From Sipunculus nudus (taxonomy: Eukaryota > Annelida > Sipuncula > Golfingiida > Sipunculidae), in assembly GCA_026874595.1 (NCBI GenBank), contig CM049309.1, positions 73,208,426 to 73,272,425 on the forward strand: a DNA stretch of 64,000 nt, read 5' to 3'. The notes under the pieces are model-generated. The model was not told the origin of the DNA, made no database searches, and was given only the letters and a program-made list of their open reading frames with translations. This document shows positions 25,741 to 46,465 of the stretch, piece by piece (within the stretch, counting starts at the first letter, position 1; each line of letters opens with the position of its first letter). The translations under genes were made by a program, and so were the position numbers.

Positions 25741-25975
25741 AAATTACCTATATTTTTATATTTATAACATATTAATATTATGTTAGTGACTTTCACAAAA
25801 AAATTATAACAAACAGCATAAATTTTAAATTATTTTGTTTATTATGAATTATATATTATCACCAATTTTGTTGCATATTAGAAGAACGATGTACAAATAA
25901 CTCTTTTTTTGGCCAATGGCTGACAAAATGACACCAAAGAAGTTCATTTAAGTTATTAAGGAACTGGTCAGTTAA
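25740..25975 (+). repeat. Diverged direct duplication, copy A
   Basis: Shares with 26627-26925 ACATATTAATATTAT, AATTTTAAATTATTTTGT, TTTGCATATTAGAAG-like blocks and AAGTTCATT at similar spacing (offset about 885 bp, with indels). Confidence 0.65.
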
Positions 25976-26626
25976 GTGTCATTGCTCTCAACATTTTCAG
26001 TGTGGGGACATGTAGGTCTGATGTTTTTGTTAATAAAAATAGAAAAAAAAAAATATTTTCTGTCAATGATGCTGTCCAGTGTATTCTAAATTTGTAGTTA
26101 CATTTATATAAAAAATGTGTTATATGATAATATAATTGGATTTGGTACACGTTTGCTTGATCTGATCACTATGAATAAAATAGCTGAGCAGCAGAATTAT
26201 ATAACTAGCAAGCATTTTACCTAAAATCACAGGAGTTGTTGTGAAGGGTTTGATCTCCTCCTTCGCACCTGTGTCATTCGATCCTTTAATTAAGTTTCAG
26301 TTTGAAAATTAGAAGGACCCCTGGTGAGAGAACACAAAACTACCAGTACGGCAGACCAGAACAAAAAAGCACATGAAGCACTTCAAAAAGTTAAAGAAAA
26401 GCATAAGCTTTGTAATAAGTAAAATTCATACGTGTATCATTCTGAAGTTCTGTGGATAAACTGACCCATTCTCCTACACATATTGATTAATCAGGAAGGA
26501 CTCATTGTCCAGCCAAAAAAAAAAAACAGATTGATTAGGCTGCTTGCGACCCCTATAGGACTAGATAATAGCTATATACCATCATACTAGGTGGGTATAT
26601 CTTAATAATTTTTAGTTTATTCAGGA

Positions 26627-26925
26627 TTAAACTTACCTTTATATTTAAATTTACAACATATTAATATTATTTTATATTGAAATCCTACACATCAATATTC
26701 TTATTTTGATTTAAATGACTTTACCATAAAAATTGATAACAAATAGCATCAATTTTAAATTATTTTGTCATTTATAAATTGTATTTTATCTCCCAATTTG
26801 ATTTGCATATTAGAAGTACGAAGTACATATTTTTCTTGCTGTCCGAAGATGGACAAACTGACAATAAAAAAGTTCATTAGGAAGATTTATTTAGAAAGGG
26901 CATTAGGTTAAGGAACCTGAATAGG
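26627..26925 (+). repeat. Diverged direct duplication, copy B
   Basis: Second copy of 25740-25975, carrying an extra segment of about 60 bp near 26680. Non-coding. Confidence 0.65.
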
Positions 26926-27719
26926 AAAATAAGCCAGTCAGAGGTCACCCGATGCAGCGGAAAACTTGCGCTTGAGAAGAAGCTACTGATTTTCCCGCTG
27001 CATGCATGGTTTGACCGTTTATGATACAATTTAGACCCCAGGTGGTTGGCCTATATGCTAAAAAAACTGCTGATGTGACTAGCAGCCAACCAAATGCCAG
27101 TTAACAAACACTCGACAGGCATGGCTCCGCCCAGAGCTGCGCTTCAAGCGCCGCTCTATGACAGTTTTATGGTTTCTTTTAGTAAAGAAAAATCGAATTT
27201 TAATTGCTCCTTCTGCGTTCTCGTTTCATCGACCGATTCGATCATGATATTACGACTATGTTAGCGTGGCCATATATATCCGTTGTCAGCAAAACTAAAA
27301 CCAGTAAGTGAGGTGTGCACGGAGCCTACGTTGGTACATTTCGTTTGAATTACAGCTCACCGGCCGGGCATCCTATGTACACAAGGACCTGTGCAAACCA
27401 CGTGCAGGGCCATTCACTCTGAGCCTGTGGCTTGTTTAAACGATTGCCGGGGCGATGAGCTCTCACCAAAAACGAAATGAACAATATTGGCTCCGTGTAT
27501 TTCTCGCTTGGCTGGTAAACCGTTTTGTGTTCCAGCAAAGGGTCTCATCTGATTGGACCAACATTCAGTGCTCCCCTCTGGTGTAGCGATTCAGGAAACG
27601 AGGTCAAAACCAACAGCGCCGATGATATAGGTAGTAGGCCTATAGGTAAAGCGCTGTGTAAAGAGCGTATAACAAGACGTATGTGACATCTTGTTATCCA
27701 TCAGCAGGGGGGCTGCTAA

Positions 27720-27842
27720 AACTGGGCTAGCGGTTGATGCTGACCCACCTTTCTAAAAAAAAATGAATTCCTTGGGCCTGAGACCCTTAAAAAAGGTTGC
27801 AGCGGCTAAACGTGGGGGATCCCCCTGGATCCGCTTCTGATG
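27720..27842. repeat. GCGGATCC-family repeat, right-end copy
   Basis: Contains GACCCTTAAAAAAGGTTGCAGC and ends CCCCCTGGATCCGCTTCTG, the inverted counterpart of the left end CAGAAGCGGATCCAGG at 62164. The left end is not clear. Confidence 0.45.
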
Positions 27843-30800
27843 ACAAAATTGGATTAAGAAGAGTGTTTGCTCATGTGCAGGCCATTGAATAAATGTACCA
27901 TGAGGCGCCAAAAGTTTAGCCAAGAAGATCAATCAATATGTCTGACCAATCAGGGCCATGATCACATTATCTTGTAACAAACTCGCTTGTAGTGAGCCTG
28001 TGAGGCTAACACGAGACAGGACAAATTGACAAGTTATCATGTAACCATTCTATACCCTTTACTATGACAGATTACCAGAATATGTATCTGAACATGTATC
28101 GGAAAAGATTAACACAAACCGATATACGTTGTGATGCCAAAGTATCTGAAAAACACAAGCAGAAGCACAGGAAAGACCATAAAAAGAAACCCATGAAAAC
28201 CTGCAGCTTTCCTGTACTGACGTTTACAAGATCTCACGACAAATCCTCCTCCGAAACCATGAGGAAACGTGCCAATGACACTCAAACGTCCAGGGAAATG
28301 GATGGTATGCCCACCCTATATAACAGGTTTATATTTTCTTTTCAAGAAACATTGCCTACAGAGAGTCCTCAATCCTAGAAACACACCTAGGCAGATCCTC
28401 GTAAATTAGAGAAACAGGTAGAGCTGCGAGTCATATTTGACGAAAATGAGAAATCAGTCAGAGAAAACATAGCAGAACTATATACATATATACATAAAGG
28501 TTTGTCATTATAGTCTGCCCTGGCCGAGGGCTGGTGTGGTCCGCCAGGCCAGTAATTAGATCAATATTAATTAAATGTTTTAAAAAACTTGATCAATTTT
28601 CATGAAATATTTTAAAATTATTAAATAATAAATTTGCTAACAGACATAATGTCTGAATACACACCCATAACAGCATCAAATATTCGAGGAATCTTTGTCC
28701 GATACAGTGCAAATTTTACATGCTGAAACATCAATATGCTCAACAACCTTGAAAATTAAAAAGAAGAGTCTGACTTTCAGGGTTCTCAGAACCATAATTT
28801 TCTTGCGAAATTTAGGTCACTTTGACCAATTACCGGTTTCCATGGAGTTTTCCAAAAAGGATCTGTTTTTTTTTTTTTTTTTTTTTTTTTCTTAAAATGT
28901 TTTGTGGTCAGATTTAATCTTGTGTGCAAATCACATTACTTTTTATTAGAATTATAATTCTTGTCACCGTAAACATGTTTTTATCACCTTTCAATTTGCG
29001 ACATACCAAGAAAAGTGCGCAGTGGACATTTCTCAAGCGGAGATTGTTTCATGATTGAATCACCAGATGGCTCTTTTCAACCTTAGTGCCTTCAGAGAAG
29101 CTTTTTAGCGTCTCATTAAATATCTATATCTAATACTTATAAAAGGAATTCGGTTCACGTCTGTTCGCAATGTTCTCTAAAACCGCGTTGGGTACAATAC
29201 TGTGCCATACATCATTTTAAAGGTTATTATCCCCGCAGTGACATAGGCGAAATGAGAATAAATAATTTTTAATGTACATACAATTTTGAGTGATTTTTCC
29301 GTTTTTACTGACTTGCACAGAGGTTAAACCGAGCACAGCCGAACTGCCTTCGGCAGTGACCGGAATGCTTGCATCGTGGTCACTCAACCTCAAACACTAC
29401 TATTGTTCATATGAATAACGCTTGCTTTCAGTTAGGGATTTGACCCTGTCTGGCCTCACATTTGAACGAGGCTCTCAACCACGTGCGTGGTCAGTAAAAG
29501 GGAAAAACACGTTTCTCGCTTTATGAAATGGAGAGTTCAACCCAGGAGGATTAATGACAAAACCTAATTCAAGGTCCCAATTTCAGTAACAGGGGTGGGG
29601 TTTGGTGGGGTGGAGTGGTGTCGGGGTCTCAGGCCTCAAAATTTGTATGATACGATGGAAAAAAGGGTTGATGTGGCTGAAAATGGGATACGGACCTTCT
29701 GCCTGGAGTCCCGTGAGCGAGAATAGAATCCGGTCTACGTGGACGAGGTTATGGGTGTATACGGACGGACGTAATGATGTTAAGGATTCATGTAATGGAG
29801 AAGTAAGAGGCAAGTCGATGTCATATCATCAGGCATGTCATGACTTATGTTGATTACTACTAATATGAGACGGTCATGTTAGTTTAGAACAATCATATGA
29901 GATCAAGACACGATTCTATACTTGGGCCGAGTCGCGTTGGGTCCGCTTCTGCTACTTACGAGGTATGGATATTTCTGTTTCTTTCATCAGGAACAGTTTC
30001 CTTTTAACGTACATTTTACAAATTTTTCATGTGTTCCTCACATCAACTTATCCTTATACGTCCAGTGATAGAATCCAGTCAGATATCATCGAAAACCTAA
30101 ATTCCGGTTCGCAATGTAAACATCATCACTGACCAGGTCTTCAAGGCAGACATACCGGGGTATTCTTGCCACAAGGACAGCCCCGCAAAATGAATGTAAA
30201 AATATTTTTACATATCTTATTGAGACAGTTTACCACTAAAAAAACTATTTTCTGTTATCTTTTAGAATAAAAAATCAGCAAACATTCCAAATCTCAGTTA
30301 ATATATCTCCCCAACCTCGGAAATAAGCCCGGTATATACCGGGTTTATCAGCTAGTGTAGACATAAATCTCTTCTTCTTATAATCGTACACACATATACA
30401 CAAGTCATCTCATAATTTAATCCATATATTGTACTAAAAACAGGACTTTATTGTTTTGTAAACAAAAAAATGCAGTTTTATCGAGTGCAGCGCATGATCA
30501 CAGATACAGCATAGAATACGTGTCTAGGAATACAAATCTTATTCATCCTTCCCAGGAATGTGGTAATATGGAAGATACGTCACGGCACGCATAACAGACC
30601 GGTCCCCAGAGCGACCAGAGCAAGCGAACCAATTCCGCTGAGTTTGTACTCAGATATTGCTAGACATACAGCACAGAATTCATGAAAGTTTGGTGAGCGT
30701 GTTTACGTATACCTATATTTTGTGTACAAGAATAACTGGACAGTAATTCTGAGTTGTCAGTGCGCTAAAAGACTTTAAATTCCACATTCAGAAATACCTG

Positions 30801-30902
30801 TTGATGTCACGGTTCAATGAACACATAGCCCCAAAGAAATTGTTCAGGTAATGCATTCGTCGCCCAGGTCAACACGGGGGACCGTCTCAAAACACAGACA
30901 TC
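27843..30902. other. No supported gene
   Basis: A 104-residue lysine-rich frame at 28064-28378 has no recognisable domain and no support beyond being open. A poly-T run lies at 28865-28890. A G-rich segment at 29540-29650 shares the 'caacccaggaggattaatg ... aaggtccca' layout of the GCGGATCC repeat family. The last few hundred bases before 30903 are probably the 5' UTR of the retrotransposon that follows; its true start was not located. Confidence 0.4.
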
Positions 30903-32222
30903 ATGCCTCAGTATACATGTTTCCAATGCAAAAAGAAGAAAAAGTCCGTTGCAACACGTCTAGATGACTCCATGTATTGTCTTGAATGTGCAGCAACAAA
31001 ATGGCCTAGTGTGTATGGGTCAAAGACTGGACATGCATCGAGTGATACTCAGCAAACAGCGACTAGAGTCGACCATGATCCAGTAGGTGACCCGAACCAG
31101 GAACAAACAGAGAGGGATATCGGTGATCAAGACACTGGCTGCTGTTCAGTGAAGTCAGTATCTCGTTTGATTATAGAGAATGACTTGTTAACCTATGTCC
31201 AATTCTATATTCACAGATGTACAGTGGAGAATCTTAAAAAGACCATATTAAGGTTCTATACACCAGAGGTCATCAGTACATCTAAGCAGATTCTCTGGGA
31301 TGCTGCAGAGGAATTCACGTCCCTTGGCCGGAGACATTCCAGGCAGAACTCTGTAGCAAGGTCTGCACAGGAAGCTGACGTTGTTGACATTATTTCAGCC
31401 TTTCAAAAGGTGGATAAACTGCAGTCGTTTCCAGTAACATTTGTACTCTGGAATTTGGAAAATATACCAAAATACGCACCTGAAGAAATCGAACCTGGTG
31501 TTTCGACAGAGCAAATTTCTCAACAAAATCAGAGAATCTCGGCAATTGAAAACAAACTAGATGACAGTACAGAAACAATAAGGGCACTGCAGCTAGCCGT
31601 GAACGAAGTTATTCAGGAGCTTAGAAAAGCGCCAACTGACGGGCCACGTGAATACAAGGAACTTTATTCTGGTGCTGTGAAAAGCTCTAAAGCAGTAAAC
31701 GTAATTCCACCGATTGAGCATATTTGTGTACAAAATGAAGATAAAGGTTCTGGTCCTGAAAGAGTTGGTATTGAGTCAGAAGCCTGCACCACTTTGGGAA
31801 AAACGTCAATGTTGTCAGTACCCACCAACAGTCATACAGACAAACTTAAATCCATACAGGTTGACGATTTCGAGATACAGCCTCACCAAAGACGCTGGAT
31901 ACGGAAACAACCGTCTGTCACGGGAAAAAGAGTTGATAATAAAATAAAAAGTGGCCTGAAACACACGGATATATTTGTATATCGCATCCACTGTGATGTG
32001 CCCGAAAATGATCTCCGTGATTTCATTCAGGATGAAGGTGTGCCAGTATCCGCCATCTGTAGGGTTTCGCATGATGAAGCGAGGATGCAGTCCTTCCGTA
32101 TAACCATTAACTCAACAGATCTGGAAAAAGTGATGCAGGGCTCATTTTGGCCAGAAGGAATATGTTGTAGAAGATATTTCAGCCGTTTCACTGGTAAACA
32201 AAATGCCAATAATGCTAAATAA
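30903..32222 (+). CDS. LINE ORF1 protein: zinc-binding N-terminus and RRM-like C-terminus
   Basis: 439 residues. The N-terminus has a C2C2 zinc-binding pattern (C6, C9, C26, C29) within CFQCKKKKKS and YCLEC. Such fingers, often PHD-like, are common in ORF1 proteins of CR1/L2-like LINEs. A heptad-like, probably coiled-coil segment occupies about residues 200-245 (QQNQRISAIENKLDD). The C-terminal 90 residues (IFVYRIHCDVPENDLRDFI onward, ending near SFWPEGICCRRYF) look like the divergent RRM-type nucleic-acid-binding fold seen in these ORF1s. By family knowledge it binds the element's RNA. The start ATG is preceded by CATC and is the first in frame. The ORF overlaps ORF2 by 20 nt in another frame. 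Confidence 0.85.
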   Translation: MPQYTCFQCKKKKKSVATRLDDSMYCLECAATKWPSVYGSKTGHASSDTQQTATRVDHDPVGDPNQEQTERDIGDQDTGCCSVKSVSRLIIENDLLTYVQFYIHRCTVENLKKTILRFYTPEVISTSKQILWDAAEEFTSLGRRHSRQNSVARSAQEADVVDIISAFQKVDKLQSFPVTFVLWNLENIPKYAPEEIEPGVSTEQISQQNQRISAIENKLDDSTETIRALQLAVNEVIQELRKAPTDGPREYKELYSGAVKSSKAVNVIPPIEHICVQNEDKGSGPERVGIESEACTTLGKTSMLSVPTNSHTDKLKSIQVDDFEIQPHQRRWIRKQPSVTGKRVDNKIKSGLKHTDIFVYRIHCDVPENDLRDFIQDEGVPVSAICRVSHDEARMQSFRITINSTDLEKVMQGSFWPEGICCRRYFSRFTGKQNANNAK

Positions 32223-34056
32223 TACAACTAACATTTTCATGACTTTTTTAACTGTTTGCTCTTACAATGTAACAGGATTAAAGCGAACTATTAGTCAAGA
32301 CTTCATAAAGAACATGTTAGAGAAATATTCGATTGATATTCTGTTCCTCCAGGAAACCTGGCTCCTGGAGACGCAGTTGGATCTACTTGGGGACCTGAGT
32401 CAGGATTTCATGTTTACTGCTAAATCAGGGGTTGACAGCCAGTTAGACGTGTTGATAGGCCGCCCATATGGAGGAGTAGCAATAATGTGGAGAAAGCACT
32501 TATCTCATAGAGTTACTCCTGTAGAAACTGGTCATAAGAGATTATGTGCTGTTCAAGTTATGGATTCAAACAAGAAATTCCTCATGATATGCTGCTATTT
32601 TCCGTGCAGGTTGACGCACGGTCACATGCCAGAGAATATGTTAAAGTCTACAATTGTGCCGATTCAAAAAAATAAAAATGGTAATCAGTGTTCTAGTAAC
32701 AATTATAGAGGAATATCGCTTTGTAGTGCAATAACAAAACTGTTTGAAATGATAATCTATAATAGGTTTCATGACTATATGAAAACGAGTGATCTGCAGT
32801 TCGCCTTTAAAGAAGGGCATTCGACAACTATGTGTGCAACTGTTTTGAAGGAAGTGGTTATGTATTACAACTCTAGGGGTAGCGATGTTTATTGTTGTAT
32901 GGTGGATGCCACAAAGGCTTTTGATCGATTACAATTTGGTAAACTGTTCAAAGTTATATTGAAAAGAGAATTTCCTCCTTGTGTCATTCGAATTTTATAT
33001 GAAATGTATAGCAAACAAAGAATAAGCGTGAAGTGGATGAACTGCCATTCGGTCAGTTTTTCAGCCACAAACGGAGTGCGACAGGGAGGAGTGGTAAGCC
33101 CACTCTTATTTAATATGTATCTTGATGTTCTTGTCAATGAGCTTAAAAAAGATGGAACAGGTTGCCATATTGGACACTTATTCTCTGGATGTCTGGCCTA
33201 TGCGGACGATCTCACGTTATTGAGCCCTTCGGTAAATGGTCTACAGCGCATGCTAGACAGGTGTGAAATTTTTGGAAAAGAATATGGAGTCAAATACAAT
33301 GCTGCAAAGACTGTTTGTATAAAATTTACGAGTAAATCTAGTCGCCGTGATAACACTGAGCGTGAACCAGACCTCACATTGTGCGGAACAAAACTCGAAT
33401 GGCAGAATAGTGTAAGCTACCTGGGGATAGTCATCAGTGGCGAGATGGACGACAAACATGATATTGAGACCAAATGTTGTGACTTCTATGGAAGAGTTAA
33501 TGCCTTATGCGCCAATTTTGGAAAACTCCCATGTGAAGTCTTAGGTACGTTATTTAATGCTTACTGCACCTCGTTTTACGGGTCTCAGTGCTGGGATCTA
33601 AATTGTAAAGCCATTGACCAAATTTCAGTAGCGTACAATAAAGGACTGAGGAGGATATGGCAGCTACCGAGGACTTCTCATAGATATGTGGTGTATGGTA
33701 TAAGTAAGAAGCCAGATCTAAGAACTCAGTTAGAGAATCGTTTTATTAACATGTTAAAAAACATGTTGAAATCTAATAACAATTTATTGAAGTTTGCATC
33801 TACTCGTGCACTGTCGGATTTGTCGAGTAGTATTGGTAACAATTGTGCATATCTAATGGACAAATATAACGTTAGGAAATGTAATATTTGTAGCATAGAT
33901 AATAGAAATATAAAACATATACTGACAACAACACAGATGAGCATCGCTGACGTCGTCCATGAAGCCATTTCTGTGCGCGATGGCTTGGCTGATATACAGA
34001 CACTAGACTATGCTATGATAACAGCTCTAATTGAAGAGCTGTCAACTGGAAATTAA
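32203..34056 (+). CDS. LINE ORF2: truncated APE endonuclease fused to reverse transcriptase
   Basis: 617 residues, where relatives are usually about 900-1000. Residues 15-135 are the start of an APE-type endonuclease, with N22 (CSYN), E51 (LQETW) and the GRPYGGVAI block. At about residue 135/136 (near 32608) it jumps, in frame, to RT sequence (HGHMPENMLKSTIVPIQKN). The Tyr, Asp and His catalytic motifs of the nuclease are therefore absent. The RT is otherwise intact: NNYRGISL, D235 in VDATKAFD, NGVRQGGVVSPLLFNMYLD and the catalytic YADD at 333-336, then LGIVISGE and a conserved C-terminus. The start at 32203 overlaps the end of ORF1; M13 (32239) is an alternative start. Loss of the nuclease should stop normal target-primed retrotransposition, although the RT could still act. 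Confidence 0.9.
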   Translation: MPIMLNNTTNIFMTFLTVCSYNVTGLKRTISQDFIKNMLEKYSIDILFLQETWLLETQLDLLGDLSQDFMFTAKSGVDSQLDVLIGRPYGGVAIMWRKHLSHRVTPVETGHKRLCAVQVMDSNKKFLMICCYFPCRLTHGHMPENMLKSTIVPIQKNKNGNQCSSNNYRGISLCSAITKLFEMIIYNRFHDYMKTSDLQFAFKEGHSTTMCATVLKEVVMYYNSRGSDVYCCMVDATKAFDRLQFGKLFKVILKREFPPCVIRILYEMYSKQRISVKWMNCHSVSFSATNGVRQGGVVSPLLFNMYLDVLVNELKKDGTGCHIGHLFSGCLAYADDLTLLSPSVNGLQRMLDRCEIFGKEYGVKYNAAKTVCIKFTSKSSRRDNTEREPDLTLCGTKLEWQNSVSYLGIVISGEMDDKHDIETKCCDFYGRVNALCANFGKLPCEVLGTLFNAYCTSFYGSQCWDLNCKAIDQISVAYNKGLRRIWQLPRTSHRYVVYGISKKPDLRTQLENRFINMLKNMLKSNNNLLKFASTRALSDLSSSIGNNCAYLMDKYNVRKCNICSIDNRNIKHILTTTQMSIADVVHEAISVRDGLADIQTLDYAMITALIEELSTGN

Positions 34057-34230
34057 CTTACGGCTGTCCAATAGCCTTTCGCACTGTATTCTTTTCTGTT
34101 ATTTATTCACTTTATTGCACATTACTTATGTCTGTACATGTAAATGTACGAAATAAATATTATTATTATATATATAGGTACACACAAGATAGAAAATTCT
34201 GCATTTATATATGAAAGAATGTACACGTCT

Positions 34231-34278
<48 letters not shown>

Positions 34279-34320
34279 TATATATATATATATAATAATA
34301 TATATATATATATATAAATA
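34231..34320. repeat. (TA)n microsatellite
   Basis: About 90 bp of TA repeat with a few interruptions, just beyond the 3' end of the LINE. A second TA array of about 45 bp lies at 34519-34565. Confidence 0.95.
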
Positions 34321-34515
34321 TATCTAAGAAAATAATCTCGAATATGAGTATTACACCCTTCATTTAATATGATCATACATCTGCTTTTAGCATTCTAAGG
34401 TAATACATGTCTCCTTTGATTGTCACCGTGATGGAACAACTTTCGTATGTTGGTAGATCATGCTCCCGTTGCCAGTGAGATATTGTTCAGAATAGTACAT
34501 ATCTGTCCTGGTAAA

Positions 34516-34571
<56 letters not shown>

Positions 34572-34640
34572 TATATATATTTATATCAGAAAATGGTCAA
34601 ATGAATTCACTGGTTACTTATTACAATATGTATATATAAT

Positions 34641-35495
34641 ACTAGATGTGTCGGAACGACACGAATGCCCCCGCCTTGGGCAAATTAGAAACATTTGTAA
34701 AATTTGGAAAATTTTTTAAGTTCAGGAGGTGTCGTATGGTCAAAAGGAGGTCAACAAGGGCAAAATGCAAACTCGATCTGTAACGGGTCATTATCAAGCA
34801 ACACACCAAAAATCATGCCAGTATATGCAGGCATTGTGAAAAAAAGTGCATACATGTGCATTTTCCATAAAAATTTCTGTCTTTCATGAAATTTTCTATG
34901 TTTAGGAGCCGTAAAACAATCAAAAGTAGGTCAACCGGGATGAAACGCAAACTCGATCTGTAACTGTCATTATCTGCTCACACAAAAAAAATCAGGGTGG
35001 TATCTGCAGGCATTGAGGGAAAAAAGTCAGTACATATGCATTTGTTATGAAAATTTATATTTTTCATGAAACTTTCTATGTTCAGGAGCAGTCAAATGGT
35101 CAAAAGTAGGTCAACTGAGACAAAACAAGAACTCGATCTGTAACTGGTCATTATCTGCCTACACATCAAAAATCAGGCCAATATCTGCAGGCATTGCGAA
35201 AAAAAGTCCGTACATGTGTATCTGTCATGAATATTTCTATTATTCATGAAATTTTCTAAGTTTAGGAGCCGTGAAACGGTCAAAAGTAGGTCAACCGGGA
35301 CGAAACGCGAACTCGATCTGTAACTGGTCTATATCTGCCCACACACCAAAAATCAGGCCAATATCTGCAGGCATTGCGAAAAAAAGTCCGTACAACTGTT
35401 TGATTTCGGAATGACGGAAGGACGGAAGGACGGAAGGACGGAATGACGGACATGGATAAAACTATATGCCCCGGCCACTTTGTGGCGGGGGCATA
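34641..35495 (+). mobile_element. Pearl/Helitron-like element with 180-bp tandem core
   Basis: Starts ACTAGATGTGTCGG, carries CGAATGCCCCCGCC just inside the left end, then four core repeats, an ACGGAAGG microsatellite (about 35411-35450), and ends ACTATATGCCCCGGCCAC, TTT, GTGGCGGGGGCATAA, a strong hairpin. The subterminal GCCCCCGCC is complementary to GGCGGGGGC in the right hairpin. Termini match those of the element at 535-2126 although the cores are unrelated. It sits 137 bp downstream of the scramblase stop codon, so it could supply part of that gene's 3' UTR. Confidence 0.75.
34722..35401 (+). repeat. 180-bp tandem array, about 4 units
   Basis: The landmark ACTCGATCTGTAAC recurs at 34771, 34951, 35131 and 35311, an exact 180-bp period. 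Units share CAAAAGTAGGTCAACCGGGA, CACACCAAAAATCAGGCCA and TCTGCAGGCATTG. Short ORFs here read only the repeat. Confidence 0.93.
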
Positions 35496-35631
35496 AAAAC
35501 CGATACATGCTGCTTGTTGTTTCTCTCACATAACCTGGTCTTTAACTTTGTGTGTAGGTGGTGACCCTAGCATGATCAGGAGGCATAGAGTGACAGATGA
35601 CGTCTTACACGCTTAAATTCTTGATGACTTT

Positions 35632-44945
<9,314 letters not shown>

Positions 44946-44970
<25 letters not shown>

Positions 44971-44996
44971 GATGTTTGGCTTTCAGTTGCAGTGTT
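44946..44996 (-). CDS. Scramblase exon 1: end of 5' UTR plus start codon
   Basis: Coding from the ATG at 44970 (MSTVAPVT, phase 1 out at a GTAAG donor). A TTTCAG acceptor at 44997 gives 26 nt of 5' UTR in this exon. The start is chosen because it is the first in-frame Met and splices in phase to the micro-exons. Confidence 0.75.
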
Positions 44997-45844
44997 CTGA
45001 AATATAATGAAAACAACTCTTTTGTATAAAAAATGCACACAAGTTCTTCTGTGATCTAGTTTTATTTACAAACACTGAATCGGAAAAACGTTCACGTTCT
45101 GCACACAAATATACATAGTTCGCCTGCATATACAAACTCGAAGCGGTCAAAGTGAAACCATTTTTATAGACTATACCTGAGTGCCGACCAGGAAAACAGA
45201 TAAAGAATTCACAAGTTTTAGTTTCGTTAAATTACATGGCAGCTATAGACCAACCATGGTGCTGTTCAATTTACGGGTTCAGTCTATTTCAAAGTGAAAG
45301 CGTGCTTTACAATCCACATCAGTATTTGATGTCTTTCAAAAGGGAAGACCCCTCGCCCTGAGATGATTATTTTGAATTTCGGTAACCAAGCACCTATTAC
45401 AGTACATATAATCCACTGTTTATTTCAATAGCATGATTCAATTTTTCAGTCCAGATAAAATAACCGAAAGAAATTTCATTGAAATTTGATTATCTTTGTT
45501 TTCTTGAAAGAAATATCCAAGCGAATCGAGCTCAAAATCTGTATTTTTCAACAGAAAGTCAAAATTTTAAAGATTTGCGTGGAGGCGATTTTATGAAGCT
45601 CTCAGTAGCTAACCAGCTCTTTTGAACGTATTACCTGAAACTGTTTCCGTGAAATTAAATCCGTGATTAACCAACCCACTCCCACACCCCCCAAAAAAGG
45701 AAGAATTAATTAAATGTATACCCTGTCCCATCAAATTATCTTAACTGTATAAATAATGATGTTAAAATACAACGTAAAGCCTCATATTTTCGCTTCATAT
45801 TTTCAGTTTTATAATGATTGCAACTTCCTGTAAATTAAATAATG

Positions 45845-46465
45845 AAGAACCTGGAAGGGGCTCCGTAAAACAATACAAGATACTCCCAAATGTTCCGGGG
45901 TCTCCCCAGTTTAACGTGGTGAATGCAGTGTTTTCAAGTTCAGAGTCTTTTTTTATCAGAGTCGAACTTTTCTCAGCGCGAAGAGCCAGAGTACGGTGCC
46001 ACGTACCAGAGTACACCTGCCCTATATAATCCTTAATGATGAGTCTTTCATACCGCAAACACGACGCCACAACAAACTGAAAGGGCTCCAAGGCAGCTCA
46101 TTTGTAAATAATGCTCTTTATACAGTGCCGATTCATGTAGGTTGCAACCGGGTCAGCTTGCTCGCCCACTGACTCCAAAAGCAAATAGAACATGACGAGT
46201 CGATATAGACAACTAGCGTTTTGGGTTTCCTCTCTCATGGTTGGCCACGTGGTTTATTTAATGTAAGCGACGTTAACTTCTAGCGACTTTAGAATTGTGG
46301 CTTTTTAATCTACGATTAATTTTATAAGTTTCGTGCTGAGAAAAGGTTATCCCCTGTCAGATTGAAAAAAAAGACTCCGAACCTGAAAACACTGCATTCA
46401 CCATGTTAAGTCTGATAAGGGCGACCCCGGGACATTCGGAGGTATTTTGTGTTGTAGAGCATATG
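45845..46465. repeat. Inverted repeat, arms of about 140 bp
   Basis: The left arm (45845-45985, read inverted) and the right arm (46328-46465) share GCTGAGAAAAG, AAAAAAGACTC, GAAC(C/T)TGAAAACACTGCATT, CACCA and GACCCCGG, with a spacer of about 340 bp. Probably a foldback element or two opposed copies of one repeat. Confidence 0.7.

Larger units (their letters stand above)
30903..34180 (+). mobile_element. Non-LTR retrotransposon (CR1/L2-like) with endonuclease deletion
   Basis: Two long overlapping ORFs (ORF1 30903-32222, ORF2 32203-34056) are followed by a short 3' UTR ending AAATGTACGAAATAAATATT, then ATTATTATATA. This is a polyadenylation-type signal with a simple-repeat tail, as in CR1/L2-like LINEs. 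Both frames are fully open, so the copy is young. ORF2 has lost most of the endonuclease and the start of the RT region through an in-frame deletion near 32608. The 5' boundary and target duplications could not be fixed. Confidence 0.88.

Noticed and set aside
28064-28378. 104-residue lysine-rich frame
   Set aside because: No domain, homology or splice support; Lys-rich composition follows from A-rich DNA.
45795-46091. 98-residue minus-strand frame and its plus-strand shadow
   Set aside because: They coincide with one arm of the inverted repeat, and the other arm does not keep the frame open.
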